This document shows positions 63,505 to 64,000 of a DNA stretch of 64,000 nt, in pieces. The notes under the pieces were generated by a model, which ran no database searches, was not told the origin of the DNA, and saw only the letters and a list, made by a program, of their open reading frames with translations. Both the position numbers and the translations under genes were made by a program. The stretch is from assembly GCA_002840155.1 (NCBI GenBank), contig PGZH01000012.1:266179-330178 (forward strand). The letters run 5' to 3'. Positions within the stretch are counted from its first letter, which is position 1. Each line of letters starts with the position of its first letter. Source of the stretch: Gammaproteobacteria bacterium HGW-Gammaproteobacteria-13 (GTDB lineage: Bacteria; Pseudomonadota; Gammaproteobacteria; Pseudomonadales; Pseudomonadaceae).

Positions 63505-64000
63505 ATGACCTTTTCCATCGTCGGTCGCTGCGCCGAAACCGGCCAGCTGGGCATCGCCATCAGCTCATCGAGCATTGCCGTGGGCGCACGTTGTCCCTGG
63601 CTGCGCGCCGGGGTTGGTGCGGTGGCCAGCCAGAACATCACCCTGCCGGCCCTCGGCCCGCAGATTCTCGATGCCCTGGAAGCCGGACTGGAGCCAGCGG
63701 CGGCGCTGGACCAGGCGCTCAGTCGCAACGGCTACAGCCAGTATCGCCAGGTCGCGCTGCTCGACAGCCAGGGCCGCAGCGCACTGTTTTCCGGCAGCGA
63801 AGCGCTGGGCCTGCACAACGCCCTGGCCGGCGAACAATGCGTGGCGGCCGGCAACCTGCTGGCATCGCCAGCGGTGATCGACGCCATGATCGATGCCTTC
63901 GAACACAGCCAAGGGCTGCTGGCCGACCGCCTGCTCGCGACCATGCACGCCGCCATGGCAGCCGGTGGCGAAGCCGGGCCAGTGCATTCGGCGGCGCTCA
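63505..64000 (+). CDS. DUF1028-family protein (partial, runs off window)
   Basis: The first 165 residues are visible: MTFSIVGRCAETGQLGIAISSSSIAVGARCPWLRAGVGAVASQNITLPALGPQILDALEAGLEPAAALDQALSRN. The N-terminus has the Ntn-hydrolase-like pattern of DUF1028, in which the residue after Met (Thr2) could be a nucleophile. The family is about 230-340 residues long. It lies downstream of RidA; the operon continues past the end. The function of the family is not established; a role in processing an amide or imine in the cluster is only inferred. Confidence 0.88.
   Translation, partial: MTFSIVGRCAETGQLGIAISSSSIAVGARCPWLRAGVGAVASQNITLPALGPQILDALEAGLEPAAALDQALSRNGYSQYRQVALLDSQGRSALFSGSEALGLHNALAGEQCVAAGNLLASPAVIDAMIDAFEHSQGLLADRLLATMHAAMAAGGEAGPVHSAAL

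Overview
The window is chromosomal DNA of a gamma-proteobacterium, almost certainly a Pseudomonas. The reasons are gene order (iscR-iscS-iscU-iscA-hscB-hscA-fdx-iscX-ndk-rlmN; trmJ-cysE; queA-tgt-yajC-secD-secF; lptFG divergent from pepA-holC-valS), a dauBA/dauR D-arginine locus, high G+C, and many short palindromic intergenic repeats of Pseudomonas type. The exact species cannot be told from the sequence alone.

Layout. 1-7000 (minus strand): the ISC iron-sulfur assembly operon behind an IscR-type promoter, followed by ndk and rlmN (cut by the window edge). 7000-15700: cysE/trmJ (minus), suhB (plus), a glycine-zipper protein, then the secretion and queuosine block queA-tgt-yajC-secD-secF (minus). 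15700-17300: tRNA-Leu(CAA), a cold-shock gene with a long leader, an exact 75-bp tandem duplication, and an RDD membrane protein. 17300-24950: lptF-lptG (minus) facing away from pepA-holC-small gene-valS (plus). The valS reading frame is broken, and the segment that should carry the KMSKS catalytic loop is missing. 25000-31460: two Na+/H+ antiporters (NhaC, NhaD), a small winged-helix protein, a VTT membrane protein, RlmF, and an SLC13/ArsB-like permease.

31460-45770 is more accessory: a repeat-rich segment that runs into the 3' end of a choice-of-anchor I type beta-propeller gene, three periplasmic binding proteins without cognate permeases, an ABC1/UbiB-like kinase, an lrp-sbcD-sbcC gene string, a YjeH-type exporter and an orphan, doubly membrane-anchored TAXI protein. 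45770-52610 holds a 1656-residue protein made of TPR-like helical repeats around a C39-type cysteine peptidase domain, and a secreted M28 aminopeptidase. 52980-56830 has ndpA/yejK, a PPK2-type kinase, a glutathione S-transferase-like protein, a GIY-YIG protein and an NTF2-like protein. 56940-64000 is amino-acid catabolism: a GlxA-type regulator, dauB-dauA, dauR, a small membrane protein, then a flavin monooxygenase-RidA-DUF1028 cluster cut by the window edge.

The points most worth a second look are the valS lesion; the TPR/C39 protein; a dispersed palindromic element present in three copies that supplies stop codons to neighbouring genes; the 75-bp repeat behind the cold-shock gene; and the FMO-RidA-DUF1028 cluster, whose RidA lacks the catalytic arginine. 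No CRISPR array, prophage, transposase gene or recognisable anti-phage system was seen.
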